Assembly (NCBI GenBank): GCA_022564935.1
Contig: JADFKM010000048.1
Location: 1-15,170 of the forward strand
Reading direction: 5' to 3'
Length of the DNA: 15,170 bases
Origin: Candidatus Dadabacteria bacterium
GTDB taxonomy: Bacteria; Desulfobacterota_D; UBA1144; Nemesobacterales; JADFKM01
Part shown: in pieces, positions 14,939-15,170 of the stretch
Position numbering within the stretch: the first letter of the stretch is position 1
Layout of the letters: every line of letters begins with the position of its first letter
The notes under the pieces: generated by a model
Database searches by the model: none
What the model saw: the letters and a program-made list of their open reading frames with translations, nothing else
What the model was told of the DNA's origin: nothing
Made by a program: the position numbers and the translations under genes

Positions 14939-15170
14939 TCAAAAGATTCCAGAAATTTTTTTCAAGGTGTTTGCCATATCTTTAATGTTATTTGAATCAA
15001 GGGTTGGATGTACCAACAACATTAAACTTGTTTCACCAAGTAACTTAGCATTTGATAATATTTCATAATTCCTGATATTATAATCACTAAAAGCTTTCTC
15101 CCTATAGATCTCTGGGCATGAGCCAGTAAAACAAGGTATGCCTTCTGCATTTATTGCCTGTATAATTTTA
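14939..15170 (-). CDS. DegT/DnrJ/EryC1/StrS-type aminotransferase, C-terminal fragment
   Basis: A minus-strand frame enters from the right edge (first full codon at 15169) and ends at TGA 14941-14939, giving the last 76 residues of a protein. The segment AINAEGIPCFTGSCPEIYRE, then LLGETSLMLLVHPTLDSNNI and DMANTLKKI, matches the C-terminal end of PLP-dependent sugar aminotransferases of the DegT/DnrJ/EryC1/StrS family, which act on nucleotide-sugar keto groups in surface polysaccharide or natural-product pathways. The PLP-binding lysine and most of the fold lie outside the window. The fragment is AT-rich in comparison with genes to the left, as is common for exchangeable polysaccharide clusters. 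Partner genes and substrate are unknown. Confidence 0.82.
   Translation of the reverse strand, partial: KIIQAINAEGIPCFTGSCPEIYREKAFSDYNIRNYEILSNAKLLGETSLMLLVHPTLDSNNIKDMANTLKKISGIF

Noticed and set aside
14874-15068. 64-codon plus-strand frame at the right edge
   Set aside because: It is antisense to the DegT-type aminotransferase fragment, which has clear family motifs, and shows none itself.
1-15170. CRISPR arrays, tRNA or rRNA genes, insertion sequences, attachment sites
   Set aside because: Looked for by eye on both strands; no regularly spaced identical repeats, cloverleaf-like genes, transposase motifs or long terminal inverted repeats were seen.

Overview
The window looks like a piece of a bacterial chromosome of roughly balanced base composition. 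Its genes carry good Shine-Dalgarno sites and sigma-70-like promoters, and the chaperonin operon has a CIRCE operator. Gene content includes ergothioneine synthesis, a coenzyme F420 guanylyltransferase, a deoxyhypusine-synthase-like gene and DUF427. This mix suits a poorly cultured Gram-negative lineage, such as a Deltaproteobacteria-like or Dadabacteria-like group, but nothing here proves a taxon. No rRNA, tRNA, CRISPR array or insertion sequence was recognised.

Left part (1-2700): the 3' end of a deoxyhypusine-synthase-like gene enters from outside the window and is broken by an in-frame TGA just before its catalytic lysine. An aldo/keto reductase follows on the minus strand, then yraN and a small DUF427 gene on the plus strand.

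Ergothioneine block (2722-7550, all minus strand): transcription order is egtB, egtD, a 300-base gap, an ABC ATPase, then a fused substrate-binding/permease protein of the OpuC/EgtU type that carries a one-base frameshift. EgtD trimethylates histidine and EgtB makes the C-S bond. The neighbouring transporter is plausibly an ergothioneine carrier. No egtA, egtC or egtE is present here.

Chaperonin block (8052-10152, plus strand): a promoter overlapped downstream by a CIRCE operator drives groES-groEL, which ends at a strong terminator. A convergent cofC gene (F420 pathway) has its own terminator overlapping its stop codon.

Redox/regulator block (11448-13110, minus strand): a consensus promoter (TTGACA, 17 bases, TATAAT) abuts a 26-base near-perfect palindrome, probably the operator of the TetR regulator just downstream. 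The tetR start is preceded by two decayed copies of its own 5' end at about 60-base pitch. These create a 36-codon leader ORF whose stop touches the tetR start. A double-domain carboxymuconolactone decarboxylase/AhpD-like protein follows tetR.

Right part: pncB (NAD salvage) on the plus strand, then an AT-rich stretch with an orphan promoter and hairpin, and finally the C-terminal end of a DegT/DnrJ-type aminotransferase on the minus strand, cut by the window edge.
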